From assembly GCF_000374625.1 (NCBI RefSeq), contig NZ_KB894768.1, positions 109,232-173,231 of the forward strand: a stretch of DNA of 64,000 nucleotides. Direction: 5' to 3'. The DNA comes from Allobrachymonas chironomi DSM 19884 (GTDB lineage Bacteria; Pseudomonadota; Gammaproteobacteria; Burkholderiales; Burkholderiaceae_C). Under the pieces are notes generated by a model, which did not search any database, was not told where the DNA came from, and was given only the letters and a program-made list of their open reading frames with translations. Positions 20,294-30,024 of this stretch are shown here, in pieces; the stretch's first letter is position 1, and each line of letters opens with the position of its first letter. The position numbers were made by a program, and so were the translations under genes.

Positions 20294-20406
20294 CAATCGT
20301 CTGGATCTTCATACAACTCTCACAATGCGGACATGCCGCTTCGTGGGATGATGGCTGCGTGCCGGTCGCAAGTGACTGGCAGCAACCAGAATAACAGGAG
20401 GGACTC

Positions 20407-20889
20407 ATGAAGATCACACAACGCAAGACCTGGATTGGCCTGGGCATCGCTGCCGCCAGCCTGACGCTGACGGCTTGTGGCACCGCCTACAACACGCCGC
20501 TGGGTGGCAACACCACAGGTGTGGGCGCGGGCAGCACGGTCACGCAGCAGTACGCCACGGTGACCGATGTGCGCTACTTTGCCCAGGGCACGCAAGCTGG
20601 TGGTGACGGCATTGCCGGCACCCTGATCGGCGGCCTGCTGGGCGGCCTGGCTGGTGACCAGATTGGTGATGGCCGTGGCAAGGATGTGGCGCGTGTGGCT
20701 GGCGTGATTGGTGGTGCGCTGATCGGCCGCCAGATTGACCGCAACAACGGTAACTGGGGCAGCCAGCCGATGTACCGCGTGACGGTGCGTCAGGACAACG
20801 GTGCTGTTCGCAACTTTGACTACAGCGTGGATCCGGGCGTGCGCAATGGCGACCGCGTGCGCGTGGTGGGCAACGAGCTGTATCGCTGA
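20407..20889 (+). CDS. Glycine-zipper outer-membrane lipoprotein (SlyB/17-kDa antigen type)
   Basis: The 160-residue protein has a lipoprotein signal peptide ending LTAC, with Cys24 as the lipidation site. The middle carries a glycine-zipper 2TM region (GTLIGGLLGGLAGDQIG...VAGVIGGALIGRQID), then a C-terminal beta domain with YRVTVRQDNG and GDRVRVVGNELYR. That architecture is the SlyB/Rickettsia 17-kDa antigen-like group, linked to envelope integrity. AGGAGGGACTC precedes the ATG. It stands alone and is followed by a strong terminator. Confidence 0.88.
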   Translation: MKITQRKTWIGLGIAAASLTLTACGTAYNTPLGGNTTGVGAGSTVTQQYATVTDVRYFAQGTQAGGDGIAGTLIGGLLGGLAGDQIGDGRGKDVARVAGVIGGALIGRQIDRNNGNWGSQPMYRVTVRQDNGAVRNFDYSVDPGVRNGDRVRVVGNELYR

Positions 20890-20928
20890 TACATCCGGGC
20901 CGGTGCTGCTGACCGGCTGAAGGAAACA

Positions 20929-20957
20929 GGCTTCTGCAGTGTGCAGAAGCCTTTTTT
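20929..20957 (+). terminator. Rho-independent terminator of the glycine-zipper lipoprotein gene
   Basis: A perfect 10-bp stem GGCTTCTGCA / TGCAGAAGCC with a 3-base loop is followed by six Ts. It lies directly before the stop codon of the convergent cyclo-ligase gene, so it may act in both directions. Confidence 0.9.
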
Positions 20958-20960
20958 CTG

Positions 20961-21560
<600 letters not shown>

Positions 21561-21569
21561 AATGGCCCC

Positions 21570-23696
21570 ATGCAAACCAGAACAATCCCTTCTTCCGCAG
21601 CCGATGCCCGCCGCCCGTTCCGGCTTATTGTGACATGCCTGGCCCTTGGCCTGGCATGCCATTCGTCGCAGGCGCAGTATCAGGACGAGAACATGGATAT
21701 TGCCGGCAGCGTGCGCGAAGGCAGTGGCCGCACGGTGCGCATTCCGTCGGCGCCGGCAGCGCTGGGCGTGGCCAGCGATGACGTGATTCAGCGCATGGCC
21801 AATGCCTTCCGCCGCAAGGACACGGCCACGCTGGGCAGCCTGTTGCCGCAGGCCATGGGCCACCCGCTGGAGCCCTGGGCGGCCTACTGGGAATTGAGCG
21901 CGCGCCTGCAGACGGCGCAGCCCTACGAGGTGGATGCCTTCCTGCAGCGCTATGCCGGCAGCTACCAGGAGGATCGCCTGCGCAACGACTGGCTGTTGCA
22001 GCTGGGCAAGAACCGCGATTTTCAGGCTTTCAACCGCTACTATCCGGCCTTCCGCATGCGCGATGACCGCAATGTGCGCTGTTATGCACAGGTGTCGGGG
22101 GCGGAGCGCGCTGCCTCGGCGGTGGAGATGCTGCGCGAGAACTGGTATCCGCAGCGGAATGATGAAGAGGCCTGCAATTTTGCAGCGGGCCAGCTCTACG
22201 CCAGCGGCACCGTGAAGGCCGAGGACATCTGGCATCGGGCGCGTCTGGCCACGGAAAACAATCGCCAGGCTGCGGCACGCAGTGCGGTCGCGATTGTCGA
22301 TCCGGCAGCGGCCAGCCAGCTGTCGGCGCTGTTTGCCAATCCGGCGGCTTTTCTGGCGACGCTGGACAGCAGTTCGCGCAGCGGTGGTGAGCTGGCCGTG
22401 CTGGCCCTGCTGCGCGTGGCCAACAGCACGCCGCAGCGTGCGGCCCAGCTGATGCACGAGGGCTGGTCCAGCCGGCTCAATGCGCGTCAGCGCAATACCG
22501 TCTGGGGCGAGATCGGCAAGCAGGCGGTGCTGGATCTGGACAGCCAGTCGATGAACTACTACAGCCAGGTGCGCGATCTGCATGACCTGCTGGATGACGA
22601 CCTGGAGTGGATGGCACGTTCGGCGCTGCGCACCGGCTACTGGCCGCAGGTGCGTCAGGCGATCGATGCGATGACGCCGGCCATGCGCGAGCAGCCGGTC
22701 TGGGTCTACTGGAAGGCGCGTGCGCTGCAGGGCGGCCTGCATGGCCGTGGTGCGGATCGCCAGTCCGAGCAGCTGTACCGCAGCATTGCCGGCAACCAGG
22801 GCTTTTACGAGATGCTGGCGACCGAGGCGCTGGGCGAACGCATCACGCGGCCGCGCGATGCCCGCCCGGGCAGCGCCGAGCTGGCGCAGGCACGCGCGAA
22901 TCCGAGCCTGCAGCGCGCCCAGTATGCGCGCAACATGGGGCTGACCAGCGAAGCCACGCGCGAATGGAACTACGCCACCAACCTGCACACGCCGGGCGGC
23001 ATGAACGACCGCGACCTGCTGGCCGCAGCCGAGCTGGCCTGCCAGCAGCAGTGGTGGGATCGCTGCATCAATACCAGCGACCGGACCAAGGGCGTGATCA
23101 ACATGGAACAGCGTTTTCCGATGCCGTTCCGCGAGGTGGTGGTACGCCGCAGCCGCAATATCGGGCTGGATCCGGCCTATGTCTATGGTCTGGTGCGCCA
23201 GGAAAGCCGCTTTGCCACCAACGCGCGTTCGCACGTGGGGGCCTCAGGCCTGATGCAGGTGATGCCGGCAACGGCGCGCTGGACCGCCAACAAGCTCGGC
23301 ATTTCGTATGCTCCTTCGATGATCAACAACCTGGAAACCAACGTCCAGCTGGGTACCGGCTACCTGAAGCTGGTGCTGGACGACTTCCAGGGCTCCTATC
23401 CGATGGCCACGGCGGCCTACAATGCCGGCCCGAGCCGCCCGCGCAGCTGGCGCAACGGCCCGGTGATGGAAGGCGCGGCCTGGGCCGAATCGATTCCGTT
23501 TGGCGAGACGCGTGACTACATCAAGAAGGTGCTGGCCAACAGCACCAACTACGCCATCCTGCTGACCGGCCAGCCGCAGTCGCTGCGCGAGCGCCTGGGG
23601 CAGGTCGGGCCGCTGCTTCCCGGCGTGTCCGACCTGTCACGTGAGTTGCCCTCGGGGACCGTGCGCGTGATCGAGAGCGAGGATGGTGGCGCATGA
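21570..23696 (+). CDS. Soluble lytic murein transglycosylase, Slt70-like
   Basis: This periplasmic enzyme cleaves peptidoglycan to 1,6-anhydromuropeptides. The 708-residue precursor has a signal peptide (basic N-region, hydrophobic LIVTCLALGLAC, cleavage near SSQA). A long alpha-helical superhelical ring domain follows, then a C-terminal SLT domain. The catalytic Glu is in LVRQESRFATNARSHVGASGLMQVMPATA, followed by GTGYLKLVLDDF and AAYNAGPSRPRSWR. Its stop overlaps the next ABC gene by 4 bases, so the two are translationally coupled. Confidence 0.94.
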   Translation: MQTRTIPSSAADARRPFRLIVTCLALGLACHSSQAQYQDENMDIAGSVREGSGRTVRIPSAPAALGVASDDVIQRMANAFRRKDTATLGSLLPQAMGHPLEPWAAYWELSARLQTAQPYEVDAFLQRYAGSYQEDRLRNDWLLQLGKNRDFQAFNRYYPAFRMRDDRNVRCYAQVSGAERAASAVEMLRENWYPQRNDEEACNFAAGQLYASGTVKAEDIWHRARLATENNRQAAARSAVAIVDPAAASQLSALFANPAAFLATLDSSSRSGGELAVLALLRVANSTPQRAAQLMHEGWSSRLNARQRNTVWGEIGKQAVLDLDSQSMNYYSQVRDLHDLLDDDLEWMARSALRTGYWPQVRQAIDAMTPAMREQPVWVYWKARALQGGLHGRGADRQSEQLYRSIAGNQGFYEMLATEALGERITRPRDARPGSAELAQARANPSLQRAQYARNMGLTSEATREWNYATNLHTPGGMNDRDLLAAAELACQQQWWDRCINTSDRTKGVINMEQRFPMPFREVVVRRSRNIGLDPAYVYGLVRQESRFATNARSHVGASGLMQVMPATARWTANKLGISYAPSMINNLETNVQLGTGYLKLVLDDFQGSYPMATAAYNAGPSRPRSWRNGPVMEGAAWAESIPFGETRDYIKKVLANSTNYAILLTGQPQSLRERLGQVGPLLPGVSDLSRELPSGTVRVIESEDGGA

Positions 23697-25510
23697 ACGG
23701 CACCCGCACGGCAGAGGTGGCCGAAGAGACGCTGCCTGATCCCTGGAGCGGCCCGGGCCGCAGCTGGGGCGTCTTCCTGAAAGATGCCTGGCGACTGGCC
23801 CGGCCGTATTTCCACTCCGAGGAAAAATGGCGGGCACGTGCCATGCTGGCGGTGATCGTGGCGCTGAACCTGGGCACGGTCTACATGAGCGTGCTGTTCA
23901 ACCAGTGGTACAACGTGTTCTACAACGCCTTGCAGGACAAGAATGTCGAGGTGTTCTGGAGCCAGATGGCCCGCTTCAGCTGGCTGGCGGTGATCGCCAT
24001 CATCCTGGCGGTGTACAAGTTCTACATCACGCAGCTGCTGGACCTGCGCTGGCGTGCCTGGATGACGCGCAACTACCTGGACAAGTGGCTCGGGCACTAT
24101 CGCTACTACCATCTGGAACTGGCGCGGCAAAGCGGGGGTGCCACGGTATCGGACAACCCGGACCAGCGGATCCAGGAAGACATTGCACGCTTTACCGGCA
24201 GCTCGCTCGGCATTTCCATGGGGCTGCTGAACTCGGTGGTGACGCTGGTGTCGTTCATTGGCATCCTGTGGACACTGTCGGGCAGCTTCAGCTTCAGCCT
24301 GGGAGGGCAGGAATGGACGCTGCCGGGGTATATGGTGTGGGTCGCGATCGCCTACTGCGCGATCGGCAGCGTGATGGCGCACTATATTGGCCGCATCCTG
24401 ATCCGGCTGAATTTCTGGCAGGAGTGGCGCGAGGCCGATTTTCGCTACAACCTGGTGCGCGTGCGCGAGTACAGCGAACCGATTGCGCTGGACCGTGGCG
24501 AACCGGCATCGCATGAGCAGCTGGACAACCGCTTCGGTGCGGTGCTGGGCAACTACCTGCGCCTGATCAAGGCGCAAAAGCGGCTGGTCTGGTTCACCTC
24601 CTTCTTTCAGCAGGCGGCCATCATCTTCCCGTTCCTGGTGGCGGCTCCGCGCTATTTTGCCGGTGCCATCAAGCTGGGGGACCTGATCCAGATTTCTTCC
24701 GCCTTTGGCAAGGTGCAGGATTCGCTGAGCTGGTTTGTCGATGCCTACCCGGCGCTGGCCAGCTGGCGTGCCACCACCGAGCGTCTGAACACCTTTGACC
24801 GGGGCGTGGCCGACAGCTGGCAGGTGACGACCGGGCTGCAGCCGACAGCACCGCGTGAACACGTGGTGGCCGGCAACCGGCTGGAGCTGCAGCATGTGCA
24901 GTGTCTGTTGCCCAGCGGCAAGCTGCAGGTGCAGGCCGATGGCCTGGTGTTGCAGCCTGGTGAGACGGTGCTGGTGCAGGGACCGTCCGGCAGCGGCAAG
25001 TCCACGCTGCTGCGCGCGATTGCCGGTATCTGGCCGCTGGCCTTTGGCCGTGTGCAGCTGCCCGAGCACAGCATGTTCCTGCCGCAGCGTCCCTACCTGC
25101 CGCATGGCAGCCTGCGTGCCGCGCTGGCCTATCCGGCGCAGGAAGATGCCTATGACGATGCCGAGATCCGCCGCGTACTGGCGATCGTGCGCATGCCGCA
25201 TCTGTCCGATCAGCTGGAACAGCGTGAAAACTGGGGGCACAAGCTCTCGGGTGGCGAACAGCAGCGCGTGGCGATTGCGCGTGCGCTGCTGCGCCAGCCG
25301 AAGTGGGTGTTTGCCGACGAGGCCACCAGCGCTCTGGATGCCCCGACCGAGGAGCTGCTTTATCACGAGCTGATCGCCATGGTGCGTCGCAATGGCGGTG
25401 GGCTGCTGTCGGTGGCGCACCGGCAGAGCGTGGCGGCTTTCCACGACGGCTTGTGGCTGCTGGAGCCGGCGGAGGAGGGCTTTGTCGTGCGGCAGGCTCG
25501 GGCCGGCTGA
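23693..25510 (+). CDS. ABC transporter, fused permease/ATPase of the SbmA-YddA/ABCD type
   Basis: The 605-residue half-transporter has an N-terminal membrane domain with about six helices (ABC_membrane_2/SbmA-BacA-like: NQWYNVFYNALQDKNVEVFW and WRAWMTRNYLDKWL). The C-terminal ATPase has Walker A GPSGSGKST, signature KLSGGEQQRVAIARAL and Walker B VFADEATSALD. Family members are homodimers moving peptides, cobalamin-like compounds or fatty acyl groups. The substrate is not evident. Coupling to an Slt enzyme hints at a cell-wall or periplasmic peptide (inference). Closest in style to E. coli YddA. Confidence 0.88.
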   Translation: MNGTRTAEVAEETLPDPWSGPGRSWGVFLKDAWRLARPYFHSEEKWRARAMLAVIVALNLGTVYMSVLFNQWYNVFYNALQDKNVEVFWSQMARFSWLAVIAIILAVYKFYITQLLDLRWRAWMTRNYLDKWLGHYRYYHLELARQSGGATVSDNPDQRIQEDIARFTGSSLGISMGLLNSVVTLVSFIGILWTLSGSFSFSLGGQEWTLPGYMVWVAIAYCAIGSVMAHYIGRILIRLNFWQEWREADFRYNLVRVREYSEPIALDRGEPASHEQLDNRFGAVLGNYLRLIKAQKRLVWFTSFFQQAAIIFPFLVAAPRYFAGAIKLGDLIQISSAFGKVQDSLSWFVDAYPALASWRATTERLNTFDRGVADSWQVTTGLQPTAPREHVVAGNRLELQHVQCLLPSGKLQVQADGLVLQPGETVLVQGPSGSGKSTLLRAIAGIWPLAFGRVQLPEHSMFLPQRPYLPHGSLRAALAYPAQEDAYDDAEIRRVLAIVRMPHLSDQLEQRENWGHKLSGGEQQRVAIARALLRQPKWVFADEATSALDAPTEELLYHELIAMVRRNGGGLLSVAHRQSVAAFHDGLWLLEPAEEGFVVRQARAG

Positions 25511-25526
25511 GCTCGCTGCCAGCACA

Positions 25527-25549
25527 ACGGGGAGCCGCTGGCTCCCCGT
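25527..25549. terminator. Hairpin between convergent ABC transporter and queC genes
   Basis: A perfect 10-bp stem ACGGGGAGCC / GGCTCCCCGT has a 3-base loop and outer AGCAC/GTGCT pairing around a two-base bulge. Only TTT follows on the + side. Its position between convergent genes supports a bidirectional terminator. Confidence 0.6.
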
Positions 25550-25567
25550 GCTGTTTCCGGCAAGCGA

Positions 25568-26323
25568 TCAGGCGGCGGCCTGTGCCTGCATCCAGAGCTG
25601 GTAGCCGCGCGCACGCAGCTCGCAGGCCGGGCAGCTGCCGCAGCCGTAGCCCCAGTCATGGCGATGCTCCCGGTCGCCCAGGTAGCAGGTGTGGCTGTGC
25701 TCGATGATCAGCTCCACCAGCTGCCGGCCGCCATCGGGCGTGCCGGAGCCTTCACCCAGATCGTGCGCCAGCTGCCAGGTCTGCGCCTTGTCGATCCACA
25801 TCAGCGGGGTGTCGATCAGCAGGCGCTTGTCCATGCCGAGCGAGAGCGCGATCTGCATCGCCTTCATGGTGTCGTCGCGGCAGTCCGGGTAGCCGGAGTA
25901 GTCGGTTTCGCAGACGCCGGTGACCAGCACATCGATGCCGCGCCGGTAGGCCAGGGCGGCGGCCAGGGTCAGGAACAGCAGGTTGCGGCCTGGCACAAAG
26001 GTATTCGGCAGGCCGCTGGCCTCCATGGCGAAGGCGGTATCGCGCGTGAGCGAGGTGTCGCTGATCTGGCCGAGGATGTTCACGTCCAGCAGGTGGTCAT
26101 CGCCGAGATGGCCGGCCCACTGCGGAAACTGCTCGCGGAAGGCACGCAGCACCTGCTGGCGCGCGTCCAGCTCGATGCGGTGGCGCTGGCCATAGTCGAA
26201 GCCGACGGTTTCGACGCGGCCATAGATGCGCAGCGCGTGCGCCAGGCAGGTGGCCGAATCCTGGCCGCCGGAGAACAGCACCAGGGCATTGCGATGGGAG
26301 AGGTTGGGAAGCCGGGAGCTCAT
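25568..26323 (-). CDS. queC: 7-cyano-7-deazaguanine (preQ0) synthase
   Basis: QueC makes preQ0 from 7-carboxy-7-deazaguanine, ammonia and ATP in queuosine biosynthesis. The 251-residue protein has the PP-loop [15 protein letters not shown] near residue 17. The zinc site is Cys then [10 protein letters not shown] near the C-terminus. [14 protein letters not shown] and [16 protein letters not shown] are typical. The start overlaps the stop of the upstream 5'-nucleotidase gene by 4 bases. queF, the next pathway step, lies about 23 kb away on the other strand. Confidence 0.96.
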   Translation of the reverse strand: MSSRLPNLSHRNALVLFSGGQDSATCLAHALRIYGRVETVGFDYGQRHRIELDARQQVLRAFREQFPQWAGHLGDDHLLDVNILGQISDTSLTRDTAFAMEASGLPNTFVPGRNLLFLTLAAALAYRRGIDVLVTGVCETDYSGYPDCRDDTMKAMQIALSLGMDKRLLIDTPLMWIDKAQTWQLAHDLGEGSGTPDGGRQLVELIIEHSHTCYLGDREHRHDWGYGCGSCPACELRARGYQLWMQAQAAA

Positions 26324-27267
26324 GTCGAGGCAGGCAGGGAAACCACGGTCTCGCCGGAAATCATGTTGGCAATGCCGCTGCTGACATGGCCGGCCGGGAC
26401 ATGTGCGGCGGCGTTGTTGACATGGCCGGTCTGGTCGTCAAAGAAGAAATCGGGCTCGAATTCCTGCAGGAAGCCGCCCTTGGGCAGGCCGCCGAGGAAC
26501 ATGGCTTCGTCGACGGCGATGTTCCAGCTCATCAGGGTCCGGATCGCGCGCTCATGCGCTGGCGCGCTGCGTGCCGTGACCAGCGCGGTGCGGATATGCA
26601 TGGGCGCATCACTCTGGCGCGAGGCCTGCTGCAGCTGGTGCAGCGCGTCCAGGAACGGCTTGAACGGCCCGGGTGGCAGCGGCAGTTCGGCCTTGTCGAT
26701 CTCGTGGCGCTGGAAGGCAGGCAGGCCGTTTTGCTGGTAGACGCGCTCGGCCTCGTCGCTGAACAGCACGGCATCGCCGTCAAAGGCGATGCGGACTTCG
26801 TGCGGATGCCGGTCGCCGGCGCGCATGGACTCGGTGGAGACGCGCGCCGCCGGAAAGCCCAGTGCCAGCGCCTGACGCACATCGTGATCATTGGCTGAAA
26901 GAAACAGGTGGGCTCCCAGCGGGCGCAGATAGCGGAAGGGATCGGCTCCCTGGGTGAACACGCCGCGCTCGATAGTGCTCAGGCCATGCGCCTGTGCCGA
27001 GCGGAAGATGCGCATGCCGCTGACCGGGTCATTGCGCGACAGCAGCACGACCTCGACGCGGCGCTGCTCGCCCTGGTTGAAGGCGAGCAGTTTGCGTACC
27101 AGCGAGAAGGCCACGCCGGGCTCGGCAGTCTGTGTCAGGCGGTCCAGCTGGGCCTGCATGTAGCCCTGGGTGTCGCCGGATTCGAACAGGCGGTTTTCTT
27201 CTTCGAGATTGAACAGGGCGCGCGAGGAAATGGCAACGACGAGCTGGCCTTCGAGGGATGCGGGCAT
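26320..27267 (-). CDS. 5'-nucleotidase (PF06189 type)
   Basis: The 315-residue cytosolic protein resembles the 5'-nucleotidase family that includes eukaryotic cytosolic NT5C1 proteins. Supporting stretches are [22 protein letters not shown] at the N-terminus, [43 protein letters not shown] (Asp-rich HAD-like) and [24 protein letters not shown]. The likely reaction is dephosphorylation of a nucleoside monophosphate. It overlaps queC by 4 bases, so both are made from one mRNA. Confidence 0.85.
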   Translation of the reverse strand: MPASLEGQLVVAISSRALFNLEEENRLFESGDTQGYMQAQLDRLTQTAEPGVAFSLVRKLLAFNQGEQRRVEVVLLSRNDPVSGMRIFRSAQAHGLSTIERGVFTQGADPFRYLRPLGAHLFLSANDHDVRQALALGFPAARVSTESMRAGDRHPHEVRIAFDGDAVLFSDEAERVYQQNGLPAFQRHEIDKAELPLPPGPFKPFLDALHQLQQASRQSDAPMHIRTALVTARSAPAHERAIRTLMSWNIAVDEAMFLGGLPKGGFLQEFEPDFFFDDQTGHVNNAAAHVPAGHVSSGIANMISGETVVSLPAST

Positions 27268-27441
27268 GGGCGGAATCCTGGCAAGGAAATGAATGGTTGC
27301 ACGCGAAGCATGCAGCTTGTGCGATGATACCTGCAGCCGGCACTGGCAGGAGCATGCGCTCTTGTCTGACAGCCGGTGGCAGGCACCGGGCGTAAGGTAA
27401 GGCCATCAACAGGGCTAGGTCCGCACCTGCAGGAGAAGATC

Positions 27442-28071
27442 ATGAAAACGCCATTTCGCCAAGCATCCGGTACGCAGCAGCCTGCGGCATCCGATTCTGC
27501 CGACCACGCCGGCTGGGGCTGGCTGTGGGCCGTGCTGGCGGTCGCGACGATCGGTCTGGTCGGTTATGTGGGTGGCAACATGCTGGGCACGGGTATTTCC
27601 CAGGGGCCGCATGTGCGTGCCGAGTTTGACCAGGGCCTGGCCGGTGAAGCGCCGCTGCGAGCCGGCATGGATCAGCATGCGCAAAGCCGCGAGCTAGTCG
27701 GCAAGGGGACGTCTGTCAGCATGGGGGGCACAGGCCATTCCTATCTGGCGGAAGCCGCGGCGCGCAGCCAGATCGTGATTGACGAAGAAGGCCTGGTACA
27801 CGAGCTGGGACCGGACGGCAAGATCGTCGATCCGCTGGATGCCGGCATGGACCCGGAGCTGCAGGCCGAGCTGAATGCGCTTGATGAGCAGATCCGTCGC
27901 GATATGATGGCGCAGGAGCGGGGCATGCCGGAACGCCCGCTGCCGCCGCTGCAATCGGCCATGGACATCGCCGCCATGGACGCACCGCCGCCAGCGCTGG
28001 TGCGGACGCCGTCCCGCGCCATGCACACCAGCCGTGAGCCTGCGCAGGTGGATATCTTTTTTGGCAACTGA
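27442..28071 (+). CDS. Unknown single-pass membrane protein
   Basis: I do not recognise this 209-residue protein. It has a short cytosolic Ala/Gln-rich N-terminus and one strong membrane helix at about 27-47 (WLWAVLAVATIGLVGYVGG). A largely hydrophilic, probably periplasmic domain follows with many acidic residues, VIDEEGLVHELGPDGKIVDPLDAG, and Pro-rich ends. No catalytic motif is visible. CAGGAGAAG supports the ATG. A second single-helix protein follows 45 bases later, so the two probably form a small operon and may work together. Confidence 0.7.
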   Translation: MKTPFRQASGTQQPAASDSADHAGWGWLWAVLAVATIGLVGYVGGNMLGTGISQGPHVRAEFDQGLAGEAPLRAGMDQHAQSRELVGKGTSVSMGGTGHSYLAEAAARSQIVIDEEGLVHELGPDGKIVDPLDAGMDPELQAELNALDEQIRRDMMAQERGMPERPLPPLQSAMDIAAMDAPPPALVRTPSRAMHTSREPAQVDIFFGN

Positions 28072-28116
28072 AGGAGCCGGACAGGCGGGCTGACCCGCTG
28101 ATCCCGTACGAAACCC

Positions 28117-28536
28117 ATGCAATCCCGATCTTCCCGTTCTTCCCGTGGCCGCCTTCTTTTGCTGGCGGCTGTTGCCTTGGTGCTGTTTGCCGTGCTGGCC
28201 GGTATCTGGCTGGGCCGTGGTGCCGGCAGCGATGGCTCGCCGGTGCGTGAAGACGGGGCGGCCGAGTTGACCGTCCATGGCGGAGCGGCATCGGCAGCGG
28301 CGCTGGATGCCTCGGCCCAGACCGAGGAGCTGACCGGTCGTCCGCCGCTGCAGGGACAGGCGGATCCGGCGCGACAGCAGGAAGGGGCGATTGTGGCGCC
28401 GGGCGGGGTGGAGCTGCAGCGCCACCAGCCGGAAGCACAGCCCATGCCGCAGCAGGATGATGCCGCAGCGGAAGCGCCGCTACCGGATGCCAGCGAGGCC
28501 CTGCCGCCGCTGGAAGACGCTTCGGCAGCGCAGTAA
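28117..28536 (+). CDS. Unknown small membrane-anchored protein
   Basis: This 139-residue protein is not recognised. A Ser/Arg-rich N-terminus (MQSRSSRSSRGR) leads into one membrane helix (about 13-32, LLLLAAVALVLFAVLAGIWLG). The remainder is a low-complexity, Ala/Glu/Gln/Pro-rich, acidic and probably disordered tail. It looks like the companion of the preceding unknown protein: same topology, same strand. No ribosome site stands out. It converges on cobC with 13 bases between the stops. Confidence 0.6.
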   Translation: MQSRSSRSSRGRLLLLAAVALVLFAVLAGIWLGRGAGSDGSPVREDGAAELTVHGGAASAAALDASAQTEELTGRPPLQGQADPARQQEGAIVAPGGVELQRHQPEAQPMPQQDDAAAEAPLPDASEALPPLEDASAAQ

Positions 28537-28549
28537 AGACCTCAAAGAC

Positions 28550-29161
28550 CTAGATGCCCGCAGCGGGCTGGCCGATGCGCAGCCAGCCGCCCGGATCGGT
28601 CGCGCCCTGCCGGGGCCAGTCGTGCGCGTGATGCACGCGCAGCACACCGTGTTGCCACAGGTGCATGATGCGCATGACACCGGCGTGGGTGACCCAGACG
28701 GTGGGCGGGGCGCTTGCCAGGGACTGATGCTGGCGTGCGGCAGCCTGTACCCGTGCCATGAAATCGTGCAGGGATTCCCCATGGCCACCAGCGTGCCAGC
28801 CGCCGAAATCCGCCATCCAGTGCTCCCATTCGCGGGCGGGCAAGGCGCTCCAGGGGCGGCCTTCCCAGCTGCCGAAATGCATTTCCTGCAGGCGTGTATC
28901 GACGCGCGGCAGGGTGGCCATGCCGGCCTGCTCCGCCTGCTGCTGCAATGCCAGTGCCAGCTGCCGGCAGCGCCGTGCCGGTGAGGAGACGATGTGCAGC
29001 GGCTGTGACAGGGCTGGCAAGGCCGCCAGAAAGGCATGGGCGCTGCGCCGGGTTGCGGCGGCATCGGCCGGCACATCCAGCTGGCCGTAGCAGATGCCGG
29101 CATCCACCAGCGGCGTGGCGTGCCGCAACAACCACCAGGGCTGCTCAGGCAGCCGTGTCAT
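28550..29161 (-). CDS. cobC: Histidine phosphatase, alpha-ribazole-5'-phosphate phosphatase type
   Basis: The 203-residue phosphoglycerate-mutase-like phosphatase has the catalytic His loop WWLLRHATPL, then FGSWEGRPWSAL and a second His in VWVTHAGVMRIM. Family members dephosphorylate alpha-ribazole phosphate or adenosylcobalamin phosphate in cobamide assembly. That role is supported mainly by its start codon overlapping the stop of cobS by 4 bases. Histidine phosphatases are broad, so without that neighbour the call would be generic. Confidence 0.82.
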   Translation of the reverse strand: MTRLPEQPWWLLRHATPLVDAGICYGQLDVPADAAATRRSAHAFLAALPALSQPLHIVSSPARRCRQLALALQQQAEQAGMATLPRVDTRLQEMHFGSWEGRPWSALPAREWEHWMADFGGWHAGGHGESLHDFMARVQAAARQHQSLASAPPTVWVTHAGVMRIMHLWQHGVLRVHHAHDWPRQGATDPGGWLRIGQPAAGI

Positions 29162-30012
29162 GCGTGCGCCATCGCGTACAGCGTGGCCGTCAGGCTGGCA
29201 GCGTAGAACACCAGCTCGCAGACCTGCTGCGTGGCCCCCAGGCAGTCGCCGGTAAAGCCCTGCAGCCTGCGGCGGAACCACCAGCCCATCAGGGCGGCGG
29301 CGATGCCGCTGGCGATGGTGGCGCTGCCGAGAATGGCCAGCGTCCAGGCGCCCTGGCCGGTAACGTAGTAGAAAGCCGCCAGTGGCAGGCACCAGAGGGC
29401 GGCGCTCCAGACCGATACCTGCTGCAGGCCGCCGGTGATGCGCAGGGTCTTGGACTGCTGATCAAGGCCGATATGGGGCAGGGCGTTGATCAGCAGCAGC
29501 GGGAAGAAGCGCGACACCACATGGGCACACAGCAGGCTGGCCAGCACCACGCCGGGTTGCAGCACGCCCAGACTGGCCAGCAGCAGCACCTTGAGCAGCA
29601 GCGTCATGCCCAGCGTGATGACGGCATAGCTGCCAACGCGCGAATCCTTCATGATTTCGAGCGCGCGCGTCGGGCTGGCGTGACCGCCGAGGGCATCGGC
29701 CACATCGGACAGGCCATCTTCATGCAGCGCCCCGGTGAGCCAGATCGTGGCCAGGGTGCTGAGCAGGGCCGCCAGCGCCATCAGCAGGCTGGACGAGGCC
29801 ATCAGCATGACCGGAGAGCCCCAGAGCCAGAGCACGAGCAGATAGACCAGCACTGCCACCGAGCCGGTCAGCCAGCCGATGGCCGGAAAGTGCACCAGCG
29901 CGGCCCGCATGCGCGCCGGGCTGAAATCGGCCCAGGCAGCCAGGCTGGCCGGTAGCGGCAGCCGGGTGAAGAACTGCAGCGCCAGCAGCAGGTTGCGCGC
30001 AAACTCGCTCAT
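29158..30012 (-). CDS. cobS: Adenosylcobinamide-GDP ribazoletransferase (cobalamin synthase)
   Basis: CobS joins adenosylcobinamide-GDP and alpha-ribazole in the inner membrane. The 284-residue protein has several membrane helices and the family opening LLALQFFTRLPLP. The Asp-rich TGALHEDGLSDVADALGGH and KDSRVGSYAVITLGMTLLLK follow. It lies 12 bases after ilvA on the same strand and overlaps cobC. No other cobamide genes are in the window. Confidence 0.93.
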   Translation of the reverse strand: MSEFARNLLLALQFFTRLPLPASLAAWADFSPARMRAALVHFPAIGWLTGSVAVLVYLLVLWLWGSPVMLMASSSLLMALAALLSTLATIWLTGALHEDGLSDVADALGGHASPTRALEIMKDSRVGSYAVITLGMTLLLKVLLLASLGVLQPGVVLASLLCAHVVSRFFPLLLINALPHIGLDQQSKTLRITGGLQQVSVWSAALWCLPLAAFYYVTGQGAWTLAILGSATIASGIAAALMGWWFRRRLQGFTGDCLGATQQVCELVFYAASLTATLYAMAHA

Positions 30013-30024
30013 CGCCTCAGGTGC

